From contig CAZVZM010000001.1 of the NCBI GenBank assembly GCA_964630835.1, positions 62,001 through 126,000 on the forward strand: a stretch of DNA of 64,000 bases, read 5' to 3'. The notes beneath the pieces were generated by a model. The model did no database searches and had not been told where the DNA came from. It was given only the letters and a program-made list of their open reading frames with translations. The translations under genes were made by a program, and so were the position numbers. This document shows positions 44,583 through 52,957 of the stretch, one piece after another; positions within the stretch are counted from its first letter, which is position 1; every line of letters begins with the position of its first letter. Source of the DNA: Halarsenatibacter sp964630835 (GTDB lineage Bacteria > Bacillota > Halanaerobiia > Halanaerobiales > Halarsenatibacteraceae).

Positions 44583-44704
44583 CTGGAAGATATAAAGTTT
44601 CGTTCACAATGAAATTTTCCTGAGCCGGGGGAACAATTTTTTGGCCATGGACCTGACCCGGGTTTCGAAAAAATTACCAGTGTCACTTCGCTTCATAGCT
44701 TCCA
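44583..44704. repeat. Intergenic palindromic repeat, complete (copy D)
   Basis: This near-complete copy has TGGAAGATATAAAG at the left end and CTTCATAGCTTCCA at the right end, forming terminal inverted repeats. Inside are TCGTTCACAATGAAATTTTCC and GGCCATGGACCTGACCCGGG. It is about 122 bases long with no reading frame. It fills the middle of the 497-base gap 44340-44836, in which I see no gene or clear terminator. Confidence 0.75.
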
Positions 44705-44836
44705 GGTATAATCTTTATAAAAGCAAACTGGAACAAAATTATATCAACTCAAATACGGAGAAGATCCCTTATCAATAATTCGGAAGATATTTTAAGGACG
44801 CAGCGGTGAAGCAGCTGAGGAGGCAGAGGTAAATAA

Positions 44837-46402
44837 ATGCTAGAAATTCTCGATACCACTCTGCGGGATGGAACACAACAGGAAGGCATCGCATATTCCC
44901 CGGAGGATAAGCTTAACATAACAGAAAAACTCGCTGAGCTTGGTCTTGATTATGTAGAGGGCGGCTGGCCCGGCTCCAACCCCAAAGATGCTGAATATTT
45001 TGCCAGGGTTCAGGAGCTTAATCTGCAGGATACAGAGGTGGCGGCATTTGGAAGTACAAGAAGGGCAGATAAATATCCTGAGGAGGATCCCAATTTAAAG
45101 AATCTGGTTGATTCGGATGTGGATACTGCCGTTATATTTGGTAAAGCATGGGATCTGCATGTTCGCGATGCGCTTTCGGTTGAGCGGGAAGTCAATCTGG
45201 ATATGATATTCAGCTCGGTGGACTTTCTTAACAAATCTGGTATGAGAGTCATTTTCGATGCCGAACACTTTTTTGATGGTTTTTCTGCCAGCAGAGGGTA
45301 TGCCCTGGAAGTGGCCATGACGGCGGCTGAAGCCGGAGCAGATACTCTGGTTCTCTGCGATACCAACGGTGGATTTTTACCGGAGAAAATCAGCAGGATA
45401 GTGCAGGAGGTGCGAAAAAATGTAGACATTCCCCTGGGTATACATGCTCATAATGATGGAGGTCTGGCCGTGGCTAATTCTCTGGCTGCAATAAAAGCCG
45501 GGGTTGAACACGTCCAGGGAACTATTAATGGTTATGGTGAAAGATGTGGAAATGCCAATCTCTGCAGCCTGCTTCCCACTCTGCAGCTGAAGAAGGGGTA
45601 TTCTCTGATTCCTAAGGAAAGCCTGGAGAAACTGACGGCTGCAGCGCGTTATATCAGTGAAGTGGGTAATTTAACTCCGCCCACCGCCGCTCCCTATGTA
45701 GGAGAGAGTGCTTTTGCACACAAGGGTGGAGTGCATGTTAACGCAGTTATGAAAAACCCTGATACCTATGAGCATGTTGCTCCCGGAGAAGTCGGAAATC
45801 GCCGGCGGGTTCTTGTGTCGGAACTTTCAGGGCGCAGCAACCTTCGTTATAAAGCGGATGAACTGGGAATTGAACTTGAAAAAAAAGAAACTGAGCAAAT
45901 TCTCGACCGCATTAAAGAACTTGAGCACAGGGGATATAATTTTGAGGGGGCCGAGGCCTCATTTTATCTCCTGGTTGAAAGATTTAGAGGAGAGCACCAG
46001 CCTCTATTTGAACTGGATAATATAAGGATCTTTACCGATAAGTCAGCCAGCGGCCAGCCTCTATCAGAGGCGTCAATAAAGCTGACGGTTGAAGGAGAAA
46101 AGATGCATACAGCAGCAGAGGGGGTGGGGCCGGTAAATGCTCTTGATAGTGCCCTGCGCAAAGCTCTCTCCAGTTTTTATCCCTCGCTGGAAGATCTATA
46201 TCTTGTCGATTACAAGGTCAGGGTAATAGACAGCAGTCAGGGAACTGCTGCGGCGGTAAGGGTGCTGGTTAAAACCAGTAATGGCAGCAAAAACTGGGGC
46301 ACTGTAGGGGTTTCCACCAATATTATTGAAGCCAGCTGGCAGGCTGTGGTTGACAGTGTTGAATATGGCATAAGATTGAACAGGAAAGAGGGGATCGAGT
46401 AG
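44837..46402 (+). CDS. cimA: (R)-citramalate synthase
   Basis: This 521-residue protein is related to LeuA but of the CimA type: LDTTLRDGTQQEGIAYSPEDKL, YVEGGWPGSNPKD and HAHNDGGLAVANSLAAIKAG. CimA condenses pyruvate and acetyl-CoA to citramalate; LeuCDB then convert this to 2-oxobutyrate for isoleucine, bypassing threonine. The C-terminal regulatory domain is present (about residues 380-510). It starts with ATG after GAGGCAGAGG. No threonine deaminase gene lies in the window, consistent with this route. Confidence 0.92.
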   Translation: MLEILDTTLRDGTQQEGIAYSPEDKLNITEKLAELGLDYVEGGWPGSNPKDAEYFARVQELNLQDTEVAAFGSTRRADKYPEEDPNLKNLVDSDVDTAVIFGKAWDLHVRDALSVEREVNLDMIFSSVDFLNKSGMRVIFDAEHFFDGFSASRGYALEVAMTAAEAGADTLVLCDTNGGFLPEKISRIVQEVRKNVDIPLGIHAHNDGGLAVANSLAAIKAGVEHVQGTINGYGERCGNANLCSLLPTLQLKKGYSLIPKESLEKLTAAARYISEVGNLTPPTAAPYVGESAFAHKGGVHVNAVMKNPDTYEHVAPGEVGNRRRVLVSELSGRSNLRYKADELGIELEKKETEQILDRIKELEHRGYNFEGAEASFYLLVERFRGEHQPLFELDNIRIFTDKSASGQPLSEASIKLTVEGEKMHTAAEGVGPVNALDSALRKALSSFYPSLEDLYLVDYKVRVIDSSQGTAAAVRVLVKTSNGSKNWGTVGVSTNIIEASWQAVVDSVEYGIRLNRKEGIE

Positions 46403-46437
46403 AGAAGTTTTTTACAGGAGAGGGGGAGATTAATTTA

Positions 46438-48108
46438 ATGAATGAATTGAATAGCAGTGCTGTGACAGCGAGGGTGGATAACGCTCCTCAGCGTTCTCTT
46501 TTTAAAGCCCTTGGTTATACAGATGATGACCTGGATCGCCCTCTTATCGGAATAGCCAATTCCTACAGCGAACTGATTCCCGGCCACAAGCATTTAAGGC
46601 TTATTGCAGATGCCGTAAGAGATGGGATCAATAGAGGAGGAGGCACACCTCTGGAGTTCGGCAGCATCGGCATCTGTGATGGTATAGCCATGGGACATGA
46701 GGGCATGCATTTTTCCCTGCCCAGCCGGGAGTTAATAGCTGATTCTATCTGTTCTGTGGCCAGGGCTCATGCTCTCGATGGGCTGGTGCTGATACCGAAC
46801 TGCGATAAAATCGTGCCGGGTATGATGATGGCAGCAGCCAGCCTGGATCTGCCATCTCTGGTGGTCAGCGGTGGTCCCATGCTTGCAGGTCGTCATGAAG
46901 GAGAGAAAGTCGACCTCAAAAACGTTTTTGAGGGAGTGGCTGGAGTAAAATCAGGTCAGATGAGCAGAGCCAGTCTTGAGAAACTTGAAAATAGAGCCTG
47001 CCCCGGCTGCGGATCCTGTGCTGGCATGTTTACAGCCAACTCGATGAACTGTCTGAGCGAGGTTCTGGGACTTGCTTTGCCCGGCAACGGCACCATCCCG
47101 GCGGTTTATGCTGCCAGGGAACGTCTGGCCCGGCGGGCGGGCAGACAGGTGATGGATCTGGTGGAGAGAAATATATCTCCCCGCGATATTTTACAGCCGG
47201 AAGCTTTTTATAATGCTTTAAAAGTAGATATGGCACTGGGCTGTTCTACAAATACTGCGCTGCATCTGCCGGCGATAGCTCACGCTGCAAATATTGAGCT
47301 GGATCTGGAGATGATAAATGAGATAAATTCAGAGGTGCCGCAGCTATGCAGTTTAAGCCCCTCTGGGCGCCATCATATTGAAGATCTTCATCGGGCCGGA
47401 GGAATGGCAGCAGTAATGCAGGAGCTGCAAAAAAAAGATCTGCTTGAGGGAGAAGTTATGACCGTTTCGGGCAGGACTTTGAGGAATAATTTGAGTGATT
47501 TTCCTGCTGCTGAGGGTAGTGTAATTAGAAGGATAGATAATCCCTATCGTGAAGAAGGAGGTCTTGCTCTGCTCTCCGGCAATCTGGCTCCAGATGGAAG
47601 TGTAGTTAAATCTGGAGCGGTAGCTGAAGAAATGATGCGGCATGAAGGGCCGGCGAGAGTGTTTAATAGCGAAGAGGAGGCTGTTTCTGCAATAAATGGT
47701 GGCAGGATCAATTCAGGAGATGTAGTTGTTATTCGTTATGAAGGACCTAAAGGAGGTCCGGGAATGCGGGAAATGCTCACTCCCACCTCCGCTGTGGCAG
47801 GAGCCGGCCTGGAAAAGGAAGTAGCTCTGATTACTGACGGTAGATTTTCCGGCGCCACCCGTGGAGCAGCCATTGGACATATTTCACCTGAAGCCATGGC
47901 CGGTGGTCCTCTGGCCGCGGTGCAGGAAGGGGATTTGATTTCCTATGATATTCCCGACCGAAAACTGAAAGTGAACCTGACCGATAAGGAGATAAATAAT
48001 CGACTGGAAAAATGGCAGCAGCCTGAATTGCAAATCGATAGCAGATATCTGCGGAGATATTCCAGGCTGGTCACCTCAGCCAGTAGAGGTGCAGTTTTGC
48101 AGTCTTAA
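46438..48108 (+). CDS. ilvD: Dihydroxy-acid dehydratase
   Basis: This 556-residue Fe-S dehydratase produces 2-oxoisovalerate and 3-methyl-2-oxovalerate. Cluster and active-site motifs are LIPNCDKIVPGMMMAA and CPGCGSCAGMFTANSMNCL; GRFSGATRGAAIGHISPEA lies near the C-terminus. A GGAGAGGGGGAG site precedes the ATG. Complete length. Confidence 0.95.
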   Translation: MNELNSSAVTARVDNAPQRSLFKALGYTDDDLDRPLIGIANSYSELIPGHKHLRLIADAVRDGINRGGGTPLEFGSIGICDGIAMGHEGMHFSLPSRELIADSICSVARAHALDGLVLIPNCDKIVPGMMMAAASLDLPSLVVSGGPMLAGRHEGEKVDLKNVFEGVAGVKSGQMSRASLEKLENRACPGCGSCAGMFTANSMNCLSEVLGLALPGNGTIPAVYAARERLARRAGRQVMDLVERNISPRDILQPEAFYNALKVDMALGCSTNTALHLPAIAHAANIELDLEMINEINSEVPQLCSLSPSGRHHIEDLHRAGGMAAVMQELQKKDLLEGEVMTVSGRTLRNNLSDFPAAEGSVIRRIDNPYREEGGLALLSGNLAPDGSVVKSGAVAEEMMRHEGPARVFNSEEEAVSAINGGRINSGDVVVIRYEGPKGGPGMREMLTPTSAVAGAGLEKEVALITDGRFSGATRGAAIGHISPEAMAGGPLAAVQEGDLISYDIPDRKLKVNLTDKEINNRLEKWQQPELQIDSRYLRRYSRLVTSASRGAVLQS

Positions 48109-48136
48109 TCAATATCGAACTGAAGGGGTGTTCAAA

Positions 48137-49228
48137 ATGAGCAAAAATGATTGTAATTTAAGTTCAAAAGAAATAGAAGTTCGGAGGAGACAAAATTTAA
48201 AGGAAAAACCGGCCGATGATGATCTGACCTTTGGCAGAACATTCACTGATCACATGTTTGTCATGGAATACAGCGGGGAGAAGGGCTGGTATGATCCTCG
48301 TATTGAACCCTATAGTTCTTTTTCCGTGGACCCGGCGGCTTCTTTCTGTCATTACGGTCAGATGACATTTGAAGGCATGAAGGCATACCGCGGTGAAAGT
48401 GGTGAAGCTCTCCTTTTTCGTCCGAGGAAAAATGGAGAGAGATTTAATAATTCCAATGAACGGATGTGTATTCCTCAGATGGATCCGGATTTTTTCGTTA
48501 AAGCTGTAAAAAAACTTGTGAAAGTGGATAAGGATTGGATACCGGAAAAGGAAGGAACAGCTCTCTATATTCGGCCTTTTGTAATTGCCACTGAGAGTTA
48601 TCTCGGATTAAAACCTGCCGATGAATTTAAGTTTTTTATAATTGCATCACCCGTAGGGCCCTATTATCCCGAGGGATTAAAACCCACACAAATTCTGGTG
48701 GAAACTGAATATGTGCGATCGGTCAAAGGCGGAACGGGCTTTGCCAAAACCGGGGGAAATTATGCGGGAAGTTTAAAAGCACAGACCCGGGCCCGAAAAA
48801 AAGGATATAATGGAGTATTATGGCTGGATGCCTGCGAGAGAAAGTATATTGAAGAGGTAGGCACTATGAATGTATTTTTTAGAATTGATGATACCATAAT
48901 TACCCCCGAACTGGGTGAGACAATACTCCCCGGTATCACCCGCGCTTCAGTTTTGGAGCTATTAAGAGACTGGAACGAGGAGATCGAGGAAAGGAAACTT
49001 GCTATTGAAGAGGTTTACAGTGCTTATCAGGAGGGCAAGCTGCAGGAGATTTTTGGCACCGGCACTGCGGCGGTTATAGCACCAATCGGAAAATTGTCCT
49101 GGGAAGATAAAGACATAAAATTAGATGAAGAGGAACCGGGTCAGCTCACCCGGGAAATTTATGATTGTCTCTACGGAATACAGCGAGGCAGGGTTGAGGA
49201 TAAATTTGGCTGGACTGTAGAGGTATAA
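48137..49228 (+). CDS. ilvE: Branched-chain amino acid aminotransferase
   Basis: This fold-type IV PLP enzyme has FGRTFTDHMFVMEYS near the N-terminus, FEGMKAYRG, the PLP-lysine region GNYAGSLKAQTRARKKGY and LPGITRASVLELLRDW. The frame extends upstream into ilvD, but GAAGGGGTG places the start at ATG 48137, giving 363 residues of the longer (type II) class. It completes valine, isoleucine and leucine synthesis and ends the operon. No clear terminator follows. Confidence 0.94.
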   Translation: MSKNDCNLSSKEIEVRRRQNLKEKPADDDLTFGRTFTDHMFVMEYSGEKGWYDPRIEPYSSFSVDPAASFCHYGQMTFEGMKAYRGESGEALLFRPRKNGERFNNSNERMCIPQMDPDFFVKAVKKLVKVDKDWIPEKEGTALYIRPFVIATESYLGLKPADEFKFFIIASPVGPYYPEGLKPTQILVETEYVRSVKGGTGFAKTGGNYAGSLKAQTRARKKGYNGVLWLDACERKYIEEVGTMNVFFRIDDTIITPELGETILPGITRASVLELLRDWNEEIEERKLAIEEVYSAYQEGKLQEIFGTGTAAVIAPIGKLSWEDKDIKLDEEEPGQLTREIYDCLYGIQRGRVEDKFGWTVEV

Positions 49229-49345
49229 AATATGAGGTGTAATATATCTGGTTTTCCTCACATATGGAACTTTTTCCTGAGTCTTCTTCCAGCGAATATT
49301 ATTAGATGAGTATCATGGGAGTTAATCTGAGTCAAATTAACAGCC

Positions 49346-49374
49346 TTGCTTTTTATTTTTCGATGTATTATAAT
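49346..49374 (+). promoter_or_regulatory. Sigma-A type promoter of serS
   Basis: TTGCTT at 49346-49351 and TATAAT at 49369-49374, 17-base spacing. It starts a leader of about 325 bases ending at serS. Confidence 0.75.
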
Positions 49375-49429
49375 ATACACCAACGAATTGATATATTATT
49401 GTCCTGAAAATATGTGGATCGACAGTTTA

Positions 49430-49668
49430 ATATGCTCTAAAGCGTTGAGCGGGAATTTCCCCCCGCGAGCGAACCTGCGAAAGGTCTGGATTGTTCGCCG
49501 AGTAATGGGTTCCGGCCTGGTGAGCCGTTATCCTTCACTCTCTCAAGTATGCTGCCTGGTAAAGTTTTGGTTAAGCCGTCTTTGCGGCGGTGGCTAATTG
49601 GGCGGCAAAAGGGTGGTACCGTGAGAGCAGAAACAGCTCTCGCCCCTTGAAAGGGCGGGGGTTTTTTT
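49430..49668 (+). promoter_or_regulatory. T-box leader of serS
   Basis: The 3' half is a clear T-box: GGGTGGTACCGTGAG at 49611-49625, then a terminator with CTCTCGCCC (49637-49645) paired to GGGCGGGGG (49653-49661) and seven T residues. The 5' half does not show the usual long stem I with an AGAGAG bulge. A short stem GAG-TAATGG (49500-49508) with CCGTTA (49525-49530) leaves TCC at 49531-49533, a serine codon, at the place expected of a specifier. The base after TGG is U, which could wobble-pair with G73 of tRNA-Ser. Together with the 5' part this explains most of the 479-base gap 49229-49707. Confidence 0.85.
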
Positions 49669-49707
49669 ATTGGAGGATTTAAATCAAATTTACGAGGAGG
49701 TAAAAAT

Positions 49708-50982
49708 ATGCTTGATCTGGAATTTCTGCGGGAGAACGAAAAAAGTGTAAAAGAGGCAATGAAGGAGAGGGGCCTGAAAGCAGATCTGGTTGATGAGTTT
49801 CAGAAGCTGGATAAGAGAAGAAGGGAACTTCTGCATGAGGTGGAGGATCTCCGGCACGAAAGAAATGTTACCTCGGATAAGATTGGTGAGCTTAAACAGA
49901 AAGGTGAAGATGCAGAGGATTTAATTGAAGAGATGCGTGAGGTTTCGTCACAAATTGATGAGCTTGAAGAGGAGCTTAAGGAAGTGGAAGCGGAAGAAAA
50001 AAGGGTCCGACTCAATATTCCTAATGTGCAAAATGAAGCAGTTCCCCCCGGGGAGGATGAAGGAGATAACGAGCTGGTCAGGCGATGGGGAGAACCGCGT
50101 CAGTTTGATTTTGATCACAAAGCTCACTGGGAACTTGGACGTGAACTGGATATAATGGATTTTGATGGGGGCAGCAAAGTAGCCGGTTCCCGTTTTACCT
50201 TCATGAAAAAAGAGGGGGCGCAGCTGGAGCGAGCTCTGATAAACTTCATGATTGATTATCACAGAGAAAATCACGGATATGAGGAGCTTTTCCCCCCCTT
50301 TATAGCTAACTCTGATAGCATGACCGGCACGGGACAGCTGCCTAAATTTGCCCATGACATGTTTAAACTGGAAGATTATGATTATTATCTCATTCCCACG
50401 GCGGAGGTTCCGGTGACCAACTTTCACAGGGATGAAATCCTTTCTGTTGATGAGCTGCCGCTAAATTATACCGCTTATTCTGCCTGTTTTCGAGCGGAAG
50501 CAGGCTCTCATGGCCGGGACACAAGAGGCATAATACGTCAGCACCAGTTTAATAAAGTCGAACTGGTAAAATTTGTTGAGCCTGAAACCTCCTATGACGA
50601 GCTGGAAAATATAACTTCAGATGCTGAAACCATTTTGCAGGAGCTTGACCTTCCCTATCAGGTCGTTAAACTGTGCAGCGGTGATCTCACTTTTTCCTCG
50701 GCACTGACCTATGATCTGGAGCTCTGGATGCCCGCTTATGACAGATATCGCGAGGTATCATCCTGCAGCAATTTTGAAGATTACCAGGCGCGCAGGGCCG
50801 GCATTCAATACAGGCCTGAACCCGATGCTTCAGCCAGGTATGTTCATACCCTGAATGGCTCCGGCGTGGCCATAGGTCGCACACTGGCCGCTATACTTGA
50901 GAATTATCAGAATGAGGATGGCTCCGTTACCATTCCCGAAGTGTTAAGAGATTATATGGGAGGTCGAGAGGTAATCAAGTAA
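49708..50982 (+). CDS. serS: Seryl-tRNA synthetase
   Basis: This 424-residue class II synthetase has an N-terminal coiled-coil arm (residues about 28-105), TAEVPVTNFHRDEIL, motif 2 in FRAEAGSHGRDTRGIIRQHQFNKVE and motif 3 in GSGVAIGRTLAAILENYQ. It charges tRNA-Ser. GAGGAGG precedes the ATG. Expression is controlled by the T-box leader upstream. Confidence 0.97.
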   Translation: MLDLEFLRENEKSVKEAMKERGLKADLVDEFQKLDKRRRELLHEVEDLRHERNVTSDKIGELKQKGEDAEDLIEEMREVSSQIDELEEELKEVEAEEKRVRLNIPNVQNEAVPPGEDEGDNELVRRWGEPRQFDFDHKAHWELGRELDIMDFDGGSKVAGSRFTFMKKEGAQLERALINFMIDYHRENHGYEELFPPFIANSDSMTGTGQLPKFAHDMFKLEDYDYYLIPTAEVPVTNFHRDEILSVDELPLNYTAYSACFRAEAGSHGRDTRGIIRQHQFNKVELVKFVEPETSYDELENITSDAETILQELDLPYQVVKLCSGDLTFSSALTYDLELWMPAYDRYREVSSCSNFEDYQARRAGIQYRPEPDASARYVHTLNGSGVAIGRTLAAILENYQNEDGSVTIPEVLRDYMGGREVIK

Positions 50983-50994
50983 AATACTTTAGTT

Positions 50995-51022
50995 TTGCAA
51001 TGATACATTATTTTGATATAAT
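50995..51022 (+). promoter_or_regulatory. Sigma-A type promoter of the pxpA operon
   Basis: TTGCAA at 50995-51000 and TATAAT at 51017-51022, 16-base spacing, about 50 bases before pxpA. Confidence 0.65.
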
Positions 51023-51073
51023 TAATTTTGACACAGAAGAGTGCAATTATTCCAATTGTAGTGGGGGGATTTT

Positions 51074-51850
51074 ATGGCAGATAAAAATGTTATTGATTTA
51101 AACTGTGATATGGGAGAAAGTTTTGGTGTTTATGATCTGGGCATGGATGAAGAAGTTATAAAATACGTGTCCTCAGCCAATATTGCCTGTGGATTTCACG
51201 CCGGAGATCACAATGTAATGGAAAAGACTGTTTCTCTGGCCTCTAAACATAATGCCGGCATCGGTGCTCACCCCGCTTTTCCAGATCTTCATGGTTTTGG
51301 ACGCCGGGAGATGGATATTGCTCCTGAGGAAATAAAAAATCTGCTCACCTATCAAATCGGAGCATTATCTGCTTTTGCCAGAGCGGAAGGAAAAAAACTT
51401 CAGCATGTAAAGCCTCACGGTGCTCTTTACAATATGGCATCTCGCAATTACGAAATAGCCGCAGCGGCTGCTGAAGCTGTAAGGGAAATTGATGAAAATT
51501 TGATTTTTGTGGCTCTCGGTGGTACCGAGCTGTATAGAGCGGCTGAATCTAAGGGACTGAGGGTGGCTTTCGAGGCTTTTGCCGACAGAGCATACAACGA
51601 GGATGGCACTCTGGCTTCAAGATCGCGCGAGGGAGCGGTTCTGGAAAATTCAGAAAAGATTAATAAGCGTGTGGTAAGAATGATTAGAGAGGGCAGAGTA
51701 AAGGCTATTTCTGGCGATGATATTTCTGTTAACCCCGATACTATATGTGTGCATGGAGATAATCCCGAGGCGCTGGAAATTGTAAAAAAGCTGGTGAAGG
51801 GAATTAAAGAAGCGGGTATTGAAATTAAGCCCATGGATCACCATCTGTGA
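51074..51850 (+). CDS. pxpA: 5-oxoprolinase subunit A (LamB/YcsF family)
   Basis: PxpA works with PxpB and PxpC as ATP-dependent 5-oxoprolinase, opening 5-oxoproline to glutamate. The 258-residue protein has the family start DLNCDMGESFGVYDLG, ANIACGFHAGDHNVM, GAHPAFPDLHGFGRR and VKPHGALYN. GGGGGG precedes the ATG. The partner genes pxpB and pxpC follow after ycsI and ycsG. Confidence 0.94.
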   Translation: MADKNVIDLNCDMGESFGVYDLGMDEEVIKYVSSANIACGFHAGDHNVMEKTVSLASKHNAGIGAHPAFPDLHGFGRREMDIAPEEIKNLLTYQIGALSAFARAEGKKLQHVKPHGALYNMASRNYEIAAAAAEAVREIDENLIFVALGGTELYRAAESKGLRVAFEAFADRAYNEDGTLASRSREGAVLENSEKINKRVVRMIREGRVKAISGDDISVNPDTICVHGDNPEALEIVKKLVKGIKEAGIEIKPMDHHL

Positions 51851-51960
51851 TCTCTTCCACCTGGATCGCAAATTTTCATTGAAGATGCTAGCTTCGCGTC
51901 TGATGGAGCTTATTTTCCATTATAATAAGTTATAAATTATGGTTCTTCTCTATTTATTAT

Positions 51961-52080
51961 TGGAAGCTATGAGGCGTAGTGATACTCGAAATTTTTCGAA
52001 GCCCGAGTCAGGTCCATGTACCAAAATGCGGTCCTGACTTAGAGTTTGCAGGGCAAAAATCAATATTCAGAGAAAGGAGG
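51961..52080. repeat. Intergenic palindromic repeat (copy E)
   Basis: TGGAAGCTATGAGGCGTAGTG, then ATACTCGAAATTTTTCGAAGC and CCGAGTCAGGTCCATG, followed by GGTCCTGACTTAGAG. It matches copies B and F and the right half of copy D (inverted). It ends just before the ribosome binding site of ycsI. Confidence 0.75.
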
Positions 52081-52086
52081 TGGATA

Positions 52087-52884
52087 ATGGTTTCGCAGGC
52101 AAAAAAAGAGGGGTTGGCTCCCGAAAAGGTCAGAAAAAAAATAAGAGAAGGGGAAATAACCGGACCCACACCGGGCTATGCCGGGGGTTATGCTCAGGCC
52201 AATCTGCTGATTATACCGGAAGAATATGCCTTTGATTTTTCTCTGTTTGCTTTTCGCAATCCTAAACCCTGCCCGATACTTGATATTTTGGAAGAAGGCA
52301 AATTCAGGCCACCAACAACTTCAGGAGCTGATATAAGAACTGATTTGCCTAAATACAGGATCTATGAAAAGGGAGAGCTCTCAGAGGAGACATCTGATAT
52401 CAGGAATCACTGGCAGGATGATCTGGTTACTTTTTTACTTGGCTGCAGCTTTACATTTGAGCGGGCATTGCTGGAAAATAACATTCCTGTGCGTCACATA
52501 GAGGAAGATAAAAATGTGCCCATGTATGTAACAGACATAGATTGCAATTCAGCAGGTATTTTTTCAGGGCATATGGTTGTATCCATGCGTCCTCTGCCGG
52601 GAGGATTGATTTCCCGGGCGGTTGAAATCACCTCTGAATACCCCAATGTGCATGGGGCGCCAATACATATAGGAGCTCCTGAAGAAATTGGAATTGATGA
52701 TATTGAAAGACCCGATTTTGGAGATACAGTTACCATTAAAGAAAATGAAATTCCGGTATTCTGGGCCTGTGGAGTTACTCCTCAGGTGGCAGTTATGGAA
52801 AATAAACTGCCTTTCGTTATAACGCACTCTCCCGGACATATGTTCATAACCGATATTCGCAATCGCGACCTTAAAAATCTATGA
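52087..52884 (+). CDS. ycsI: Putative hydro-lyase, DUF1445 (D-glutamate cyclase-like)
   Basis: This 265-residue protein belongs to the DUF1445 family, which includes a mitochondrial D-glutamate cyclase that makes 5-oxo-D-proline. Family motifs are GPTPGYAGGYAQANLLIIP, LGCSFTFERALLENNIPVRH and GHMVVSMRPLPG. The start is ATG 52087 after AAAGGAGG; the longer frame from 51979 runs through the repeat. In Bacillus subtilis ycsI is in the same cluster with ycsF, ycsG and kipI/kipA. It may process 5-oxoproline or a related lactam; activity unproven. Confidence 0.85.
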   Translation: MVSQAKKEGLAPEKVRKKIREGEITGPTPGYAGGYAQANLLIIPEEYAFDFSLFAFRNPKPCPILDILEEGKFRPPTTSGADIRTDLPKYRIYEKGELSEETSDIRNHWQDDLVTFLLGCSFTFERALLENNIPVRHIEEDKNVPMYVTDIDCNSAGIFSGHMVVSMRPLPGGLISRAVEITSEYPNVHGAPIHIGAPEEIGIDDIERPDFGDTVTIKENEIPVFWACGVTPQVAVMENKLPFVITHSPGHMFITDIRNRDLKNL

Positions 52885-52957
52885 AAGGTAAGTTCTAAGG
52901 TGCCATTATAACTAATCTAATAAGCATCAAATATAATATTTGCAAAGGAGGATTAAA

